A stretch of DNA of 64,000 nucleotides from Linyphia triangularis (taxonomy: Eukaryota > Arthropoda > Arachnida > Araneae > Linyphiidae). Where the stretch lies: positions 8,687,796 through 8,751,795 of the forward strand of contig OZ021730.1 in NCBI GenBank assembly GCA_963978545.1, read 5' to 3'. The notes under the pieces are model-generated. The model searched no databases, was not told the origin of the DNA, and saw nothing but the letters and a program-made list of their open reading frames with translations. This document shows, one piece after another, positions 43,232-54,261 of the stretch. A program made the position numbers and the translations under genes. Numbering within the stretch: the first letter of the stretch is position 1; each line of letters begins with the position of its first letter.

Positions 43232-43852
43232 TATCTTCAAAGCTAAATCGCTTGCATAAAAGAAATATCCTATTGTAAGGTTCAATATAATCCGCGAATA
43301 AGTGCACCTCAAGTCGAACATGGCTTAAGATTTAAAAAAAACATTGAATACAAATCCCAATTGACAATTAATGTGCACTGGTTAAGAGAATTTACTTTGG
43401 AATTTCAAAATACACGTACCTATGCTAATTTCTTTCTACGTAAATTAAATTTTCAACAACCAGCAGCTCTCATACACCCCCAAACCATAACGCCTTTTCA
43501 CCGTGTTTGACAGTTCTACATAAATTATAAGTTAACATTTGTTAAGTTCGTTTTCTCCTGACCATAACTCGATTATCTGACCCTTGGATATTTAATTTTA
43601 ATTCATCACTAAAAAAGACTTTGCAAAATCGATGCAGTTTTTTTCTGTTATGTGTACTTATATAAGGCTTCTTACTGGCTTCAAGTCTATTCAGACCCGC
43701 TTTTTTAATAACATTTCTCAGCGTTTAAGATGTCACTTCAATGTTTTTATCAATTTTTAAGCCATGTGCGACTTAAGGTGCACTTATTCGTGGACTACCT
43801 TGAATCTTATTATACGATTTCTCTTTTATACAAGCGCTTTAGATTTGAAGAT
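43232..43852 (-). mobile_element. Tc1-like remnant with about 115-bp inverted arms
   Basis: Left arm 43232-43348 and right arm 43737-43852 are inverted copies with about 80% match (shared ATCTTCAAA, CGCTTG, ATAAAAGA, CGAATAAGTGCACCT, ACATGGCTTAA). Between them the minus strand reads a Tc1-type transposase fragment: LRNVIKKAGLNRLEASKKP, STHNRKKLHRFCKV, FSDELKLNIQGSDNRVMVRR, CRTVKHGEKALWFGGV. Stops are present (VTS*TLR, GV*). It is unrelated to the 24.9-kb Tc1 element at sequence level. Confidence 0.7.
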
Positions 43853-44772
43853 TTTCAGCATCGATTCATAGATAATCCATCATTTCATAACTGAATCACC
43901 AACTCACGAATAGATTTAGGAACTCCAATTTAAGACAATCATCTACAAGCTAAAATTAAACAATCGTTGCTATCATGTCTTCATGATACTTGCGTACACT
44001 TCTGTTTTGAAAATTTACTGCAAGTCTGTTGTGAAAGACGCGAGAATTAATTTTCATATTGCGTACAGAAACTTTTTTACATGGCACTTAGCAACATATC
44101 CTAAATATTGCAATTTAAAAACTTGCTGCGTATTGTAAAAACAAACATTTATTATAAACTTATTTTAAAGAATTAAATTAAACATATTTCAATAGTTACT
44201 GAAGATATGAAGCAAAAGATTAAAAACTATGCTAATTTATTTGTAATTCTGGCTTCAGTACGAAGACTTTTTTACCCACTATATCAACATTTATAAGTAA
44301 TATTAAACAAAAAACACTTCATTTTAGTTTTAAGATTTTTCTACAAGCGTACCACAAGTGAAATGAGATATTTTTTTACAATATAATTTAAAAATATTTG
44401 AACAACATTTATGCAAAAAATTATTTCCTTCAGACTAATATTTAATTCTTTACGTGAATTATTTTGATGACTTGATTTTCCTGATTTTGTGCTGTCGTTG
44501 AATACCCAGTCCCCTTTAAATATATTCAGTCTTTGAATTTGGTAAGCGATTTAAGTAGCAGAGTTGGATATAAGCATTTTTACAATTCCTATTTCTTTCT
44601 TTATTACTGTCACGAATTTTTCAATATATGTAAATATTTCGTAGTGTTAATTTTGTAAACAGTAAAATGTATGTACAGTTTTTAAGGCAATGCAATAGTT
44701 TGTTTCCCTGCAATGAGTCTCTTGATGCTTGATAACTAGTTTTACAGAGGTAACGCTGGGAAGCGAGTTTTA
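43853..44772. other. AT-rich, no gene recognised
   Basis: Short frames only. CAGTACGAAGACTTTTTTACCC near 44257-44278 resembles a Tc1 terminal repeat and could be the end of a decayed element, without a partner found. Confidence 0.35.
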
Positions 44773-44978
44773 CAAGGAGCAGGGCTGGTTGGTTGTATTC
44801 AGATTATCTGGCGCCGTCAGCAACACGAGGGCTATAATGCGCCGAAACATTCGTCATTAGACAAGCCAACATACATTTACAAACACCCATGCCTAATACG
44901 GGACTCGAACCCGCAACCTCGCGGTTTAAAAGCTAGCACGCTAACCACTATACCGTTTGGTCGGCCAAGGAGCAGGGC
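44773..44978 (-). mobile_element. SINE, 13-bp target duplication
   Basis: Body 44786-44965 between CAAGGAGCAGGGC at 44773-44785 and 44966-44978. It carries the head variant CGGTTTAAAAGCTAGC instead of CGGTCTAGAAGCCAGC, shared with the copy at 61956. Confidence 0.95.
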
Positions 44979-45470
44979 ATTTAATATTATGGTAATGGCA
45001 ATCTCCCCAATTTGGCGAGAGAGCCAAGTTGGCGATATTTTCGGTCCCCATGTACATGTATAGGACTTTTCGACTACGATCTGGAAAGTTCTCCAAATAT
45101 CTACCTCTAGAAGATTCACCTGTCCTATATAAGGCTGACCAAGAGAGCGGGGGAGTTAGTTGATTTTGAGTCACTGAGTTAGTTGTTAGCCGAGTCCATT
45201 AGTTGACTGGAATTACTGAGTCTCAGAGAACATTCCGAGTAGTTCTAAAGCGAACTGTATTGCATTGTCTTTTGCGGCGATTAAGCAGTTGTGTTGTCAA
45301 GTTTTTAACTGCTGTTTTGTGCTCAATTGTTGTGAAAAGAGCTGTATTGTGTCTACTAGAACGAGAAGTTCTGGAGCTGTAAGAGAATATGTGAAGAATT
45401 ATTTTGGAATAAATTTCTGCAAGTTTTGATCTGCTTTGGCTTCAAATCTTTCGAACACGTCCACGCAACA
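44979..45470 (+). promoter_or_regulatory. LTR-like or promoter-like region with TATA box and heat-shock-type dyads
   Basis: Plus strand: CTGGAAAGTTCTCC near 45080 and CTAGAAGATTCACC near 45108 each contain GAAnnTTC, the heat-shock element dyad. Then CCTATATAAGGC at about 45124, a CACTGAGTTAGTTG start-like region 40-50 bases on, and GAATAAATT near 45407 as a polyadenylation signal. This order within 400 bp fits a solo LTR. LTR tips and target duplication could not be fixed. Confidence 0.4.
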
Positions 45471-45935
45471 TTATTATTTTTTTGTATAGTGTCAATTTTA
45501 AAAATTGGGAAACAGTTAAATAAATTTATGTTTGAATAGTTTATTGTATTAAATAAAGATAATTTTATTTTACAGATTATGAAAACAACCAATGAGCAGG
45601 CGAAAAAAGCTCATTGAGTGAAATTAAGGCAGCATTTCTGATAGATATGTACAATATTTTTAGGAATGGTATTGTGGATTGTAAACAAGGATTGTAATAT
45701 ATGGTTCATAAATTTAATTGTTTTGTGCCTCCTTTCTTATTTAAATGTCATCCAATGTAGTCTTGAGGTTAAGGTCGTATTGATGCTCTCAATGGGATAT
45801 GTCATTAAAAATTAGCACAGATTATATTGAGAGGCTTACGAGTTCGTCTTTATTACAAAATGTATTCATCCAGAGTGAGTGTGGAACGATGCAAACTGCA
45901 AAAGATATCGCAAAGACTGCTCAACGACAACTGAA
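45471..45935. other. No gene seen
   Basis: AT-rich sequence with short frames only, between the LTR-like region and the L-protein relic. Confidence 0.4.
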
Positions 45936-46948
45936 ACACCCGACGTACAGAGACTGTCTACTTAATTGTTAACCCTCATCTGTTATCCAACATAGGATTG
46001 GTAGATAAAAACACTAACTTTTCCATTCAGCAGACCAAGCGGGCCTTGTCAGCGTTTGGAGACATTTTCACGTTTAAGAGACATTTGGTGGAAGATAGCA
46101 TAACCAGTTACACTAACGGTCACTACAAAATTCTTCCAATCGTTCTAACGATTCAATACCCTTATCGTTACGACACAGTCATACAACCAGCAATGAATTT
46201 CTCATGGTCTAGTTTTACCCGAATTATTGGAGTCAGTGTCTCATCCTGCAACAAAATCTTTTACATTCTAGATCTACTAGGAATAAGAACGTTGCGCAAC
46301 CAAGAAGGGTGGATAACATGTGTAGGTGAAGGAGAGGGAGGAATTCTTCACTACCTTCTTAGAAATTACATGAACTGTTACGGAATATTCAATACCCTTA
46401 TCGACGACTACAGATCTGGAGCGTCAGCTGGCATCTGTGATAAAGATCCAGCAACTGCAAGAAGATATTCTTCTATGCCCTTGCGGCAGGGAATCAGTGA
46501 CTTGACTGTGTGGTATACAGTGGAAGTATATTTGAAACAATACACTCAACAGACATGGTTGATGACTTGCGATGCAGATTTGAGAGAACAAGATGACGAA
46601 GCAATATGGAGATTATGGTCTAATGTTGTAAACTGGTGGTTGTTAAGAAGAACCAGAAATGGGGTCCTAATACTTAAAGTATTCTATACTAGGTTCCTAT
46701 TGTTAAGTAAAATTCTAACAATGTTGGCACATTACTCATTGTATGTGAGGTTAATTAGAGTACCCAATTCTCAGTCCAATCGTTCTAACGAGGGCGAGAT
46801 CTCCGGTCTGGGGACTCCAATTTGCAATCCCCGTTCAAGGTTTGGGATTGTTCGACCCATTGTGCATCATTTTATCATCATTGTTGGTTTACTTTTGGTT
46901 TGCCTTGGGATGCGCATTGGGCTTAGATTATTTTTGAATATTTTTTAA
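45936..46948 (+). pseudogene. L-protein fragment of a negative-strand RNA virus (methyltransferase-like, endogenous)
   Basis: Open from a stop near 45935 to TAA at 46946. It starts inside a protein (NPHLLSNIGLVDKNTNF), with no proper start codon. Seen: FKRHLVEDSITSYTNG, RTLRNQEGWITCVGEGEGGI with a GEGEGG S-adenosylmethionine loop near residue 115, WLMTCDADLREQDDE with an Asp near 205, and WRLWSNVVNWWLLRRTRNGV then LILKVFY with a Lys near 240. A GxGxG loop, Asp and Lys in this order is the layout of the mononega/jingchu L 2'-O-methyltransferase. The last 60 residues include a hydrophobic segment. The frame is uninterrupted, so integration may be fairly recent. Virus family not resolved. Confidence 0.65.
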
Positions 46949-47180
46949 TGACGTCATTACCTTTGCCTTAGTACCTTTACACCGGGTTGCTGGGTGCCCC
47001 CCTTTTAAAATACGTTTTGAAAAATGTTTATAGTGTGATTTTGAGTACTATATCTGTAGTTTTAAACATGCTTCATAAATTTTTGAATTTGTTTTAATGG
47101 TTGAAGTATTGTGAATTATTTTTAATACTTTTTAGTGAAGTTTTTGATTCTAAATAATGCTTCTATTTGAACTCTTTGGT
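46949..47180. other. No gene seen
   Basis: AT-rich spacer between the L relic and the LINE tails. Confidence 0.4.
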
Positions 47181-47250
47181 TGGTTGGTTGTATTTTTGTT
47201 TCCTGGCGCAAGGGCAACACTAGGGCCAAACTGCGCAGAAAATTTTATAG
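47181..47250 (-). mobile_element. Solitary LINE 3' tail
   Basis: Plus strand GGTTGGTTGGTTG, then CCTGGCGCAAGGGCAACAC and GGGCCAAACTGCGC. Only the last 70 bp of a LINE, directly followed by another LINE's 3' end at 47251, so one LINE tail has landed beside or inside another. Confidence 0.88.
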
Positions 47251-47385
47251 GTTGGTTGGTTGGTTGATTTTAATTGTCATGGCGCAAGGGCAACTCAAGG
47301 GCCAAACTGCGCCGAAGCACATAAAATCCTAATAAATGAAATAAATAATTATTTTATAAAAAATAAACCAGATAAAAGAAGCATT

Positions 47386-50082
47386 TTAAATATGGTAATA
47401 AAATCCGATTTGCAGTAAAAATTTAAAAAGATTTGCATGAGGTTGGAGATTTAAAAGATTTGACAATGGAGGGTGAATAGAATTAAAAAGGCACAGCCGT
47501 GTAGAGTTAAAAACAGGACATTCTGTTAAAATATGCTTAACTGAAAAAATAACATTACAGGACGAGCATGTGGGAGGCCTTTCTGCCAGCAGAAGGTGCA
47601 CATGGGTAAATCGAGTATGGCCGATGCGCAATCTAGTTAAAATCACCTCCCTCTTCCTATTTTGTTGAGAAAAGGTGAAACCAGTAGTTGAGGGTTGCAA
47701 AGAATATAACTTGTTGCCTAGCTCTGCATCCCACATGGCCTGCCACGAGTGGGAGAGAGCATTTGTGCAAACTTTAAAGGAATCCTCCAGTCACAACCAG
47801 TTACTTCCAAGTCCATGAACGTTGCGGGCAACTTTATCGGCCCGCTCGTTTCCCATGATTCCCACATGACCCGGTACCCAACAAAAAATAATTCTAAAGT
47901 TTTTATCATTTAGAATTGTACACAAATTTAAAATTTCAACTATAGACGGATGTGTTTGTGACAAAGGATTATTAAGAGCATCAAGACAACTCTTTGAGTC
48001 AGAATATATAATCCAATGTTTAAAACTTTGTCTTGAAATATAACATAAAGCCAGGACAATAGCATGAGATTCAGCTGTAAAGACAGAACTGCACGGGTGC
48101 AGTTCTTTTGACAAGATGTCATTGTCAAGTATAGCAGCTGATCCGACATGATCCTGGCTTTTTGACCCATCGGTATAAATAGGTTTAAAATTTGAAAAAT
48201 TATTTCTATGATGGTAAAACAAAGTGGAGAATACAACGTCCGGCGTTTCAGATTTTTTAAAATTGCTGAAAGTGTGTAAAATGGTTGTCTGATGAGGATG
48301 CCATGGTGAGAGGGTGAAAGTGTTGGGGCGGATTCTAAAATTTTCAATATTATGTGTAGCCAGAATTTCACGGACTCTCAGTGAGAATGATGGGATGAAG
48401 GATGGACGTGTATTAAAAAACCTTTGATATGATGGATTAAAAACATGATCTGAAAGTGGATGTGATGTATTGCTTTTAATTTTAAAATATTGTTTTAAGC
48501 ACAGTTTTTCTCTTCTCAGTTTCAAAGGGTGTTTCATGCAAGTTACTAGAAGGCTTGGACGTGGCGATGTACGGAAAGCTCCTGATGACACACGAAGACC
48601 AGAATGGTGAACGGGGTCAAGGAGTTCTAAAGCCGATTTTCTGGCCGATCCGTACACCACCGAGCCATAGTCAAGTTTCGAACGTACTAGGCATCTGTAA
48701 ATCCGTAACATAGAGGTAGTATCTGCTCCCCAGGAAGTGTTTGAAAGCACTCTCAGAAGGTTCAGAGTTCTGTTGCACTTGATCTTTAGTTGTTTGATAT
48801 GAGGCAGGAAAGTGAGCTTTGAATCAAATACGACACCAAGGTTGGTTGGTTGGTTGTTTTCAGATTATCTGGCGCCGTCAGCAACACGAGGGCTATAAAT
48901 GCGCCGAAACATTCGTCATTAGACAAGCCAACATACATTTACAAACACCCATGCCTATCACGGGACTCGAACCCGCAACCTCGCGGTCTAGAAGCTAGCA
49001 CGCTAACCACTATACCGTTTGGTCGGCACGACACCAAGGAATTTCGTTTCGGGAACGACAGGTATCTGTATTCCATTAAGAAAGAGTTCAGGGTCATTAT
49101 GTAGCTCACGTTTCCTGCAGAAGTGCATTGCAACTGTTTTTTGTGTGGAAAAAACAAACCCATTTTGGTTGGCCCACTCTGTTAACCTTCTGATGGCAAG
49201 TTGGATATGTCGCTCAAGAAGCGACATGTTTATCGAGGCACATGAGATCATCAAATCATCAACGAAAAGGGAGCCAGACACTGCAGGTGGTAGGCAGGTC
49301 AAAATTTCATTAACTTTGATGATAAATAATGCACAACTCAAAACACTTCCTTGGGGGACGCCTTGCTCTTGAATAAATTCATCAGAGAAGGTTGTATTAA
49401 CACGCACTTGGAAGACTCTCCGTTCAAGAAAGTTTTGAATGAAAATTGGCAAATGGCCTCGGAGTCCCAATTTGTGGACATCCCGAAGGATCCCATATCT
49501 CCAAGTGCGGTCATAAGCTTTCTCCATGTCAAAGAACACAGACACCAAATGGTTCTTCTTGACAAACGCTTCTCGAATAGATGTTTCAAGCATAAGAAGA
49601 TTGTCGACGGTGCTACGGCCGCGACGAAAGCCACTTTGAAACCGAGAGAGATTATGATTAGATTCAAGATAAAAAAGAAGACGTGCATTGACCATCTTCT
49701 CAAAGAGTTTGCAAAAACAACTAGTCAATGCAATTGGACGGTAACTAGAGGGATTCTTGGGGTCTTTTCCAGGTTTGACTATAGGTATGACAAGAGCTCG
49801 TTGCCATAAGGAAGGAAATTTATTCTCAACCCAGATTCGATTGAAAAGCTTTAGTATAAGCTTGAGCTGGAGTGGATGCATGTGTGTTAACATACTGTAA
49901 TGGACTTCGTCAGGCCCAACAGCCGAGTTGCGAGTACTAGAAAGAGCTTTCATTAACTCGGCCATTGAGAAGTCAGCATTATAGTCCTCGATGTTAGAGG
50001 AAGAAAAGTTTATAGTTGTTTTCTCAGCTCGAAGCCTATACGAGGCAAACGGCTCTTTATAGTCAGCATTGCTGCATTGGGT
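47386..50082 (-). pseudogene. LINE copy E ORF2: RT, RNase H and C-terminal knuckle, broken
   Basis: From the right: YKEPFAS-type start, MAELMKALSSTRNSAVGPDE, FFDMEKAYDRTWRYG, GVPQGSVLSCALF, LFVDDLMISC (49003-49965), then the SINE, then the thumb and RNase H (YTDGSKSQDHVG, FTAESHAIV, YSDSKSCLDAL, GNERADKVA) at 47791-48750, and after a frame break the C-terminal knuckle CSSCNVIFSVKHILTEC (47386-47736). The endonuclease is absent because of 5' truncation. Apart from the SINE and one frameshift the remaining frames are open. Confidence 0.92.
48830..49039 (-). mobile_element. SINE in LINE E ORF2, 12-bp target duplication
   Basis: Body 48842-49027 between ACGACACCAAGG at 48830-48841 and 49028-49039. 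The duplicated codons correspond to the FLGV part of the LINE thumb, so the SINE is younger than the LINE copy. Confidence 0.95.
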
Positions 50083-50663
50083 TTTAAAATTAAATCAACA
50101 GGTCCATTTGTATCAATATATGTCCATAGGGCAAAAGCGTAAACATTTCTTTGGTTTTGAAAAATAATTTTTGTCCAATATTAGGAGGGCAGATTTGGAT
50201 CAGAGAAAAGGCAATTTTTTTCATCCAGTATAACATTGCTTTCATCGATTCTGGTCTTCTTGGTGCCAGGCTCCCGACATTTTGGATTTCGTTTTTCTGG
50301 TAATTTCTTTGTGTAGTAGCTGGGGAGTTGTGGATATTCTGTAGGAATGGCACCGTCAATCAATTTTGGCTTACCTCTTGGAATTAAAACTTCCGCTCCA
50401 TTTATCACATGCCTGTAAAAGCGTTCTATACATTCTTCTTTAAAATGCTTCTCGCACACATCATACACCTCAAGCTCTCTATCCTTCCTTGGAATCATAT
50501 TCATCCATTTTTGAAGTAGTTCAACATCTTTTGGAACATTGAAAAGCAAATTTTTTTCGGTATTGCTCTTGTAACCAGTTGTACACTTCGGAACGAAACA
50601 ACTTCTATTAGATTTTCGTTTCTTAGAATTTGAGTCTCTTTCAACCGATTCATCGGCCTCCAT
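50083..50663 (-). pseudogene. THAP-domain protein, 5' exon, cut by LINE E
   Basis: Start ATG at 50663 (MEADESVERDSNSKKRKSNR). A C2CH THAP zinc finger follows: CFVPKC near residue 22, LLFNVP, LLQKWMNMIPRKDRELEVYD with the invariant Trp, and VCEKHF, then the basic tail. THAP domains bind DNA and occur in host regulators and in P-element-type transposases. The frame ends SDPNLPS at 50181, but a neighbouring frame continues ALWTYIDTNGPVDLILKP up to about 50090, so an indel sits near 50200-50240. The LINE starts immediately after. Host gene or transposon cannot be decided here. Confidence 0.7.
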
Positions 50664-51082
50664 AGCCTTTAAGAAGTATTCCTTGAAATGAAAAAATGAT
50701 ATTAAATTATATTAAGTACAAAAAAAACTCCGAAAATATAGTTAATTTCAAGCGATAGAATCCGACAGATGCAAAAATTGTTTCTAAACAACACTGCGAA
50801 AGTGATCGCAGCGCCTCTAGGGGAATTCTCCTGATTCGCGACGTATTTTTCTCCCCGCTCCCATAAGGAACGGCACACTACCCCCTCTAGCCACTATACT
50901 TTTAGTTTGTTTACATTCGAAAAACGTGATTTTTTTCTCGTGGTTCTTTTAAATTGTTTGGCTAATTTTAGGATTTATTGCTTCCGCTTTCATGCCAACT
51001 ACTGATTTATCTTCGTCAGTACTACTGTATAGTTGAATTTTAATCTGCATTATTTATTTGTTTTCATTTATAATTGTTTATA
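50664..51082. promoter_or_regulatory. Intergenic region between divergent THAP and Mutator-like starts
   Basis: Two genes start outward from here (THAP leftward at 50663, transposase rightward at 51083). Part of it (50780-50900) is less AT-rich: AGTGATCGCAGCGCCTC, TTCGCGACGTATTTTTCTCC. No TATA box is evident. It could be a shared promoter or a terminal region of one transposon. Confidence 0.3.
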
Positions 51083-51634
51083 ATGCCAAGAAGAAAACGT
51101 TCGAAGGTTGCCGGGAAGCAGAATTCTGCAAAGAGGTGGTGTAGTATTGATAACGACGCAAGTTTGGTAGTTTCGGTTTCAAGTACCGACTCTAACGCAT
51201 TACCACAAACTAATGCAAGATTTTCTTCTATAGAAAGCAGTTTTAATGAGACATTAAAATCTGACTGTGATACCGTGGAATGTGAGCTGGTTAAATCTCC
51301 CACTTATGTTGTTGTTGATGTTGATATGCTGACAAAACTTTTCAGTAATCAGCTGTGCAAAAACTGCAAATCCACTGGATTACATGTCGTGCTGGGCAGA
51401 AAATTTGGTTTTTGCCATGAACTGAAGGTCACTTGTGAGTTTTGTGACACCTTAGCAAGTGAGACACGCACTTCAAGAAAGATCTCAAAGCATCAGAGAG
51501 GATTAAGTGAGCCATATGACATAAATCTTCGTGTGGTCCAGGCATTTATGAGTTTCGGAAAAGGCTACATAGCTCTTGAGAAGTTTTGTATGCATACAAA
51601 TATGCATCTAATGTCGAGTAGGACATTTAATGTT
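51083..51634 (+). pseudogene. Mutator-like transposase, N-terminal half only (second copy)
   Basis: ATG at 51083 (MPRRKRSKVAGKQNSAKR). It has the same plan as the 11.1-kb copy: basic leader, Cys pairs (CKNC, CEFC), a YDINLRVVQAFMSFGKGYIA helical block, and HLMSSRTFNV. The frame is intact but the catalytic part is absent: right after FNV the sequence becomes element L. The reading VYISLFYWSSVVFPPW beyond is L sequence. Confidence 0.75.
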
Positions 51635-51639
51635 TACAT

Positions 51640-52029
51640 TTCCCTTTTCTACTGGTCAAGTGTTGTTTTCCCCCCCTGGTAACTGTTATAAACCATTGTT
51701 AAATTACCTATTACTGAATTTTGTTAGGAATTGATTCAATAGTCATACTACCTCATAAGTTAATTGTTATTCTACTTCTATAATGTAAATTGTAATCTTT
51801 TAGTATTTATTTTTCCTGAATAAAATTAAACGGGTTGCTCACTTAACTCTTAGTAGTGGTGTGGATTCTTTCATTCTTTTGGGGTACTTTGATCAATTAG
51901 GGGTTACTTTTCAGATTATTGGTTGAAGTGAGGAACTATACGAGGTTTTCAGGTAATAATAAGAAACACAACGCAACTGTACTTAAGTGCTTAGGAATTG
52001 TATTTATTAACTGTTAACAGGGTAGAACA
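51640..52029. mobile_element. Right-hand part of element L
   Basis: Matches 42363-42723: CTACTGGTCAAGTGTTG, AATAAAATTAAAC, GGTTGCTC, ACACAACGCAACTGTACT, CTTAGGAA, TTTATTAACTG, ending AGAACA at about 52029. The AATAAA signal is in the middle. It lacks the minisatellite and left end. With the 40.6-kb copy it defines the element's 3' third. Confidence 0.75.
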
Positions 52030-52379
52030 CCATGACAATATTGAAAATCAAGTTTTAAGGGGACTTGGTTATGTTTGGAATGGTGTTGGACCTATGTTTT
52101 CCAAAAAATTTGAAAAATATGGATTATCTATTTTTGCGCTTTTTATAAACTTCGAACTTGTTTAATTTCCAACCGAGACCTTATATCATTTTCAGTTCAA
52201 TCCATTAGAAAACGCGTTCTTTGAGAACGTGAAGTTTTCTCTCGTGGATGTCTTTGTTTTGTGATGATTGTGATGTTCTCTTGGGGAGTTAGAATAACTG
52301 ATGAGCTATTGCATTTAAATTACTTTCGCAAATCAAGGAATGAAAAAGTTATGTCCTGGCAGTACAGTCCTGTTACAGT

Positions 52380-52940
52380 AGCCAACTCGGTAAATTTGTC
52401 CCAATTTGCCCTATGGTATTTATATGTAGGTAGGCGGTTGGTCACCCTACCTTTACCAGTATGGGAAATGAGAATAGGGAAGTGATCACTGTTATGTAGA
52501 TCACTCCCAACAGCAAAATTCAAGTATGGCAGAAACACAGGGGAACAAATGGCTAAATCAAGTGAATGGAATGTTCTTGTGGGTTCATGGAAATACGTTT
52601 TCTCCTCGTTATTCAGGAGACAGAGACAGTGATCAGATAACAACTTTTCAATCTGTCTCCCACGAGGGTTCGTAATATCATTACCCCACATAGTACTGTG
52701 TCCATTAAGGTCACCAAGCAATAGAAATGGAGCTGGAAGCTGGTCTATCAAATCATTCAGCTCCTCTTGACGGATGATAGCATGTGGCGGTAGGTATAGG
52801 CATCAGACTGTGAGAAGGAACTGTATATGAAGTCTCGCAGCCACAGCCTGTAGAGACGTGCGCAGTGTGAGTACAGTGCTGAGGTGATTATGAGAAATAA
52901 AAAGACTTACTCCTCCAGATACTGTATAAAAAACAGTAAT
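52380..52940 (-). pseudogene. LINE endonuclease fragment of a diverged family
   Basis: Minus strand from the right: SGGVSLFISHNHLSTVLTLR, LQAVAARLHIQFLLTV (stop), CLYLPPHAIIRQEELNDL, then in a second frame QLPAPFLLLGDLNGHSTMWG, RGRQIEKLLSDHCLCLLNNE and SDHFPILISHTGKG. The AP-endonuclease motifs are present, but identity to LINE-A ORF2 is clearly lower than between the LINE-A and LINE-B copies. No LINE ends nearby. Confidence 0.8.
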
Positions 52941-53341
52941 AAATATTATTTTGGCAGGGATATGAATGAATTGACGTTTTCTTTCCGAGTCATCAAAGGA
53001 GAAAAAAAAGGACAAGGGCAGTAAGCGATGAAAGGTCAAGGTTTCACCACAAAAGTAGTTGCATCAGATCCAATAAGCAGTATTCTACTCCAATAAGCCA
53101 AAATGGTATTCTTCTGTGGTTTCCACTTTGTACACATTTAACAATTTTACTAATTAATTTTCCTTTATTTGCAGGTTTTCTTGGAAGAAAAAAAAAGGAA
53201 AAACACTTATAATTTAGATATTTTATTTTAGCCCAGAATCAAAAGTTAATATAAAGTTTCCAATATAGCAACCTTACTTTGAAGGCGTGGGTGTTTCTGA
53301 CATTTCATAATTTGCCTTCCATTAACGATATTGTTTAAACG

Positions 53342-53990
53342 ATGGCTACTTCTGTTGACGATTACTTAAAATCCAAGTACTTCTTTAAATTGGGGTGTCC
53401 AGGAAAACGCACTGTTTTGCAGTGGTACATGGATGCAGGTTTAATTTGGTTCTATTCAGAAGATGCTCATACCTACAGCTCAGTAAAAAGGTAACTGGAA
53501 TCAAGTTTAGTGAATCAAAGAAACTTCATTATTATTCTTGTCAATTCCAAGTATCTCTTGCTCAGCAAGCTAAAGATATCAATTATCCAGTTAGAATGTA
53601 TGTATCTGAAGAGGTAGATACAGTAACTGTTTATTATTTTTCGGAGCATAATCACCCTATTGGTTTTGAAAATTGTATTTACCAACCGCTAAAGCTACAT
53701 TCCAGAAATTCTACAAAACAACCGTTACAGCGTCATGCAACAAGGAAACACTAACTAGCTGCTAATCAATTCAACCGTATTCAAGGTATCCAAACAGAAG
53801 AACAGAAAGAAATACTAGTTAAGAATTCCCATAAAGCTCAAGGTATTAGCGATAAATTCAATAACTAACTAGTATATTTTTTTATCTTGTTACTATCCTT
53901 ATTCCCGATGAATCAAATCAAGGTTACCCAGTATCTCATTTCATTACAAATCGTTTAGATTCTTGCATGAGGTCTTCGTCTACTTTGATA
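53342..53990 (+). pseudogene. Remnant of a second transposase type with FLYWCH/FAR1-like zinc region
   Basis: ATG at 53342 opens MATSVDDYLKSKYFFKLGCP to YSSVKR and a stop. An overlapping frame (to 53757) reads KVTGIKFSESKKLHYYSCQF, YPVRMYVSEEVDTVTVYYFS and EHNHPIGFEN, with Cys and HNH spacing like FLYWCH or FAR1-type zinc modules. After more stops, 53890-53990 reads LIPDESNQGYPVSHFITNRL, similar to the start of the MULE DDE domain in SWIM/FAR1 families. LINE D then interrupts it at SSTLI. Pattern-based, moderate to low confidence. Confidence 0.4.
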
Positions 53991-54261
53991 CTGGTTGGTT
54001 GGTTGGTTGCTTAGATTTCTGGCGCAAGGGCTTCACGAGGGCCATACTGCGCCGAACAATTTGATTGCTGTCAACCAAAGTTAAAATAAGTTAATAAAAA
54101 CAAGACGATTCATAAAAGGTAAAGATGACAAAACAACGTACTTAAATCAAATGATAAAAACCAATTTCAAATAAGAAGTTAAAAAGATTTGTATGAGGGG
54201 GTGAAGATAAAAGAGATGATAATGGAGGATGGTCCATATTAAAATATCTAAATCTGATTGT

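Larger units (their letters stand above)
47251..50082 (-). mobile_element. LINE copy E, 5'-truncated, with a SINE inside ORF2
   Basis: 3' end at 47251 with four GGTT units and the GGCGC hairpin. The ORF2 body extends to about 50082, where the RT-proximal sequence stops and a THAP exon begins. No ORF1. SINE at 48842-49027. No clear target duplication was found at the two ends. Confidence 0.88.
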
